A DNA stretch of 64,000 bases, taken from Psychrobacter okhotskensis (lineage in GTDB: Bacteria > Pseudomonadota > Gammaproteobacteria > Pseudomonadales > Moraxellaceae). Numbering within the stretch: the first letter of the stretch is position 1; each line of letters starts with the position of its first letter. Both the position numbers and the translations under genes were made by a program. The stretch spans positions 1-64,000 of the forward strand of contig NZ_JABRVQ010000015.1 in the NCBI RefSeq assembly GCF_013248965.1. The letters run 5' to 3'. The notes beneath the pieces are model-generated. The model made no database searches and had not been told where the DNA came from. It saw only the letters and a list, made by a program, of their open reading frames with translations. Positions 61,826 to 64,000 of this stretch are shown here, piece by piece.

Positions 61826-63496
61826 TCAATCATTTTTTGGCTTCAGCGCGGCACTGATGTCGGCCAGTAGTGGCGGGATATCATGCTTACCAGCGATGAC
61901 TTCCAACATAACCAGCTTGTCTTTGGCGGCAGCTGCTTGCTTGAGAGCTGCTTTTAACTCACCCGCTGTCTCTGCTTTTAGTAGCAGACTACTATCATCA
62001 GTAGCACCAAACGCTTTTGGCATCAGCTGCCAGTCACATTTAGGGATGTCGTTATAATACTGATTTTCACCATGAATCGCCCGCTCAACGGTATAGCCGT
62101 CATTATTAATCAGTACAATCACAGGATTGACCCGCTCTTGAATCATGACCGCAATCTCTTGAATGGTTAATAATGCCGAGCCATCACCAATCAGCAAAAT
62201 ACTACGCTTATGCGGCGATGCAATGGCCGCGCCTAAACTCGCCGGCAAAGTATAACCGATAGAACCCCACATAGGCTGTCCATAAGACGTCACGCCTTCT
62301 GGCAGACGCACATCACTGATACCAAAATAGGCAGTACCTTGTTCAGAAAACACCAAGTTTTTATCATCAAGCGCATCAGCGATGATATGCCATAAGTCAT
62401 CTTGACGGATAGCCTCATCATCCTTGCCATGTTGCTCATGCGGCTTTACCTCTTCACAGAACTGCTTTGGCACAATGTTAATATCTGAAGTCATCACCTC
62501 ATGCAATGTTTTTAGAGCATCTTTTAGGGCAATGGGTGCAAAGTTTCTGCCTGCGATACTTGCACGCTCATAATGCAGGTCAACCACCACATTTTCATCA
62601 ATATTTTGGCTAAAACCCGCTGTCGTAGTATCCGTATACTGCACGCCAATCTTAATCAAACATTCACAGTTTTCGACCATATCCTTAACGACGGGACGCG
62701 ATGCCACGCCTGCATAAGTCCCTGCCCAACGATCACTGTTTTCGTCAAGCAAAGTTTTGCCCCACGATAGCGTCGTATAAGGAATATTGGTATCGGCAAG
62801 CAACGCTTTTAACTGCTTTTGCAGCCCTAAACGATGCACCATCAAGTCTGCCATAAGCGTGGTGGTTTTGTTTGGCAGAAATTCTATTAGCGCTTGCTTA
62901 AAATCATCTAGCGCCGCTTGACTGGTGATATCTTCTTCACTATCGACAAGTTTGGTCGTCGGCGGATAAATGGGCGTTTTTGCAACATCTGGTGATAACA
63001 GTAAATAACCGGGACGATGCTTTTTAAGAATCAGACGAATAACCCGATCAATCTCAGAAGCAGCATTTTCAGGTGTAATGTGCGCGCGCGCCACAGTCAC
63101 CGGCTCGACCATTTTAATAAAATGGTTAAATACCCCGTCACCCAAAGTATGGTGAATCCGGCGTTTGGAATCTTGCAATGCTGTGCTTGGTGCGCCGACC
63201 ACATGCAATACCGGTGCATACTCTGCAAACGAGCCTGCCGTTGCATTAATCGCTGACAGCTCACCGACGCCAAAAGTCGTTACCATAGCGGCAAAACCAC
63301 GCTCACGTGCATAGCCGTCAGCTGCGTAGCCTGCATTCAACTCATTGGTGTTACCCACCCAGCGCAATTTATCAGAAGCGATAACATTGTCTAAAAATGT
63401 TAAATTAAAATCACCGGGCACACCAAATATTTCAGTGGCACCCGCTTCAGCGATTCGATCAAACAAATAATCAGCGATGGTATATTGTTGACTCAT
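61826..63496 (-). CDS. ThDP-dependent 2-oxoacid (indolepyruvate/pyruvate-type) decarboxylase
   Basis: A 556-residue decarboxylase of the pyruvate/indolepyruvate/branched-chain oxoacid group. The catalytic glutamate lies in GNTNELNAGYAADGY (near residue 52), the active-site HH pair in RRIHHTLGDG (near 113), and ThDP binding in GDGSALLTIQEIA to NNDGYTVERAIHGEN. This combination with the HH pair is specific for PDC/IPDC/KDC enzymes and is not found in acetolactate synthases. Which oxoacid is used cannot be told by eye. It is a single-gene unit with a strong terminator. Start ATG 63496 (MSQQYTIADYLFDRIAEAG) is typical for the family. Confidence 0.88.
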   Translation of the reverse strand: MSQQYTIADYLFDRIAEAGATEIFGVPGDFNLTFLDNVIASDKLRWVGNTNELNAGYAADGYARERGFAAMVTTFGVGELSAINATAGSFAEYAPVLHVVGAPSTALQDSKRRIHHTLGDGVFNHFIKMVEPVTVARAHITPENAASEIDRVIRLILKKHRPGYLLLSPDVAKTPIYPPTTKLVDSEEDITSQAALDDFKQALIEFLPNKTTTLMADLMVHRLGLQKQLKALLADTNIPYTTLSWGKTLLDENSDRWAGTYAGVASRPVVKDMVENCECLIKIGVQYTDTTTAGFSQNIDENVVVDLHYERASIAGRNFAPIALKDALKTLHEVMTSDINIVPKQFCEEVKPHEQHGKDDEAIRQDDLWHIIADALDDKNLVFSEQGTAYFGISDVRLPEGVTSYGQPMWGSIGYTLPASLGAAIASPHKRSILLIGDGSALLTIQEIAVMIQERVNPVIVLINNDGYTVERAIHGENQYYNDIPKCDWQLMPKAFGATDDSSLLLKAETAGELKAALKQAAAAKDKLVMLEVIAGKHDIPPLLADISAALKPKND

Positions 63497-63689
63497 TTCT
63501 TATCCTTTGACTTATCATTCTAAGTATTGTTGGTTTTTAATTTGATTATGACTAACTATAAAGTACATCCCAGCTTATTTATTTAATGCAAAGCTTTTGG
63601 AATGCATATTATAAGAAACTGTTATAACATACATTTATGGCCAGATAACATACCTGTCTTACTAACTTTTACTTTTTTCGTCATAGGTG

Positions 63690-63717
63690 TTGACACTCTT
63701 AAAAAACTGCGTATAAT
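63690..63717 (+). promoter_or_regulatory. Sigma-70 promoter of tRNA-Gly
   Basis: TTGACA (63690-63695) and TATAAT (63712-63717) with a 16-base spacer, both perfect consensus. Transcription would begin around 63724, some 30 bases before the tRNA. Confidence 0.9.
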
Positions 63718-63754
63718 ACGCCTTCATCAACTAACGACAGTTAATTGATAATCA

Positions 63755-63829
63755 GCGGGAATAGCTCAGTGGTAGAGCATAACCTTGCCAAGGTTGGGGT
63801 CGAGAGTTCGAATCTCTTTTCCCGCTCCA
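63755..63829 (+). tRNA. glyT: tRNA-Gly (anticodon GCC)
   Basis: A 75-base tRNA with encoded CCA. The acceptor stem GCGGGAA pairs with TTCCCGC; the D-arm contains AGCTCAGTGGTAGAGC, the anticodon loop TTGCCAA carries GCC (63787-63789), and the T-loop is GTTCGAATC. All parts fold normally. It reads glycine GGC/GGU codons. The symbol is provisional. Confidence 0.97.
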
Positions 63830-63849
63830 AATTAGCTTGAATAAAGCGC

Positions 63850-63892
63850 AAAAGCCTCACATCTCTTAATGGGAGATGTGAGGCTTTTTTTT
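63850..63892 (+). terminator. Rho-independent terminator after tRNA-Gly
   Basis: AAAAGCCTCACATCTC (63850-63865) pairs with GAGATGTGAGGCTTTT (63873-63888) and is followed by further T's, 20 bases after the tRNA. The remaining 108 bases to the window edge contain nothing I can support. Confidence 0.92.
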
Positions 63893-64000
63893 GTCCATTT
63901 TTCGGGGGTTGTAGAGAAATTCTCGAGGTATCTTTTTGAATATAGTTAAGTTTATCTACTCAGTCAAAAAGCTCGTTTTCGGTGCGGTGCCCGTGAATAA

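Noticed and set aside
1..64000. CRISPR array
   Set aside because: No set of regularly spaced identical repeats was found; the dispersed repeats are far apart and structured differently.

Overview
The window looks like a chromosomal segment of a Psychrobacter-type gammaproteobacterium (Moraxellaceae). The basis is family resemblance: a dca-like dicarboxylate cluster with a DcaP-type porin, a pxp/acc lactam operon, an arginine-transaminase type operon, and about 140-bp palindromic intergenic repeats scattered between genes. This is recognition from sequence, not a database result.

Region 1 (1-14.72 kb) is an accessory, AT-rich, defence-like island. It holds the start of a WYL-like regulator and a PP2C phosphatase (both minus strand). 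On the plus strand follow a PD-(D/E)XK-type nuclease gene, decayed hsdM and hsdS remnants of a type I restriction locus, and a RecQ-helicase/phosphoribosyltransferase plus DprA-like pair that matches the known PsyrTA (RqlHI) anti-phage toxin-antitoxin. Then comes a four-gene operon that I consider the most unusual content: a degenerate J-domain-like membrane protein, a membrane-anchored GrpE-like protein, an 840-residue Hsp70, and a pseudokinase-AAA+ fusion. Together these look like a dedicated, partly membrane-tethered Hsp70 machine with its own AAA+ motor. Up to four copies of a hairpin-plus-box repeat (about 1223, 1365, 7155 and 14628) sit at the borders of the modules and may be cassette boundaries.

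Region 2 (14.7-24.6 kb) is ordinary metabolism: nitronate monooxygenase, an acyl-CoA synthetase broken by one in-frame TAA, an acyl-CoA dehydrogenase, a TetR regulator, NAD-malic enzyme, an M14 carboxypeptidase and a bestrophin-like channel, with an IS3 remnant and repeats in between.

Region 3 (24.9-35.0 kb) is ferric-siderophore uptake: TonB receptor, 14-TM MFS transporter, FhuB/FhuD/FhuC-like ABC importer and a siderophore-interacting reductase. Fur-box palindromes lie in front of the receptor and between fhuC and the reductase.

Region 4 (35.3-47.0 kb) is a dca-like beta-oxidation cluster for dicarboxylic or related acids: porin, thioesterase, acyl-CoA ligase, thiolase, 3-hydroxyacyl-CoA dehydrogenase, enoyl-CoA hydratase, acyl-CoA dehydrogenase, MFS importer and IclR regulator. 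Three copies of a 17-bp palindrome-like motif in its promoters are good operator candidates, and a 170-bp MITE lies in front of the regulator.

Region 5 (47.0-53.1 kb) is a pxpABC (5-oxoprolinase) operon with a YcsG/NRAMP-like transporter, biotin carboxylase, a biotin carrier protein and a second carrier that lacks the biotin lysine. The parts resemble a urea-carboxylase split into subunits. Region 6 (53.4-59.1 kb) carries a YjiH transporter, an AruI-like decarboxylase, a guanidinobutyrase/agmatinase and a divergent LysR regulator, consistent with arginine catabolism through 2-ketoarginine. The window ends with a K+/H+ antiporter, a GlpM-family protein, a 2-oxoacid decarboxylase and a tRNA-Gly(GCC) with clear promoter and terminator. 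No CRISPR array, rRNA or intact insertion sequence was seen.
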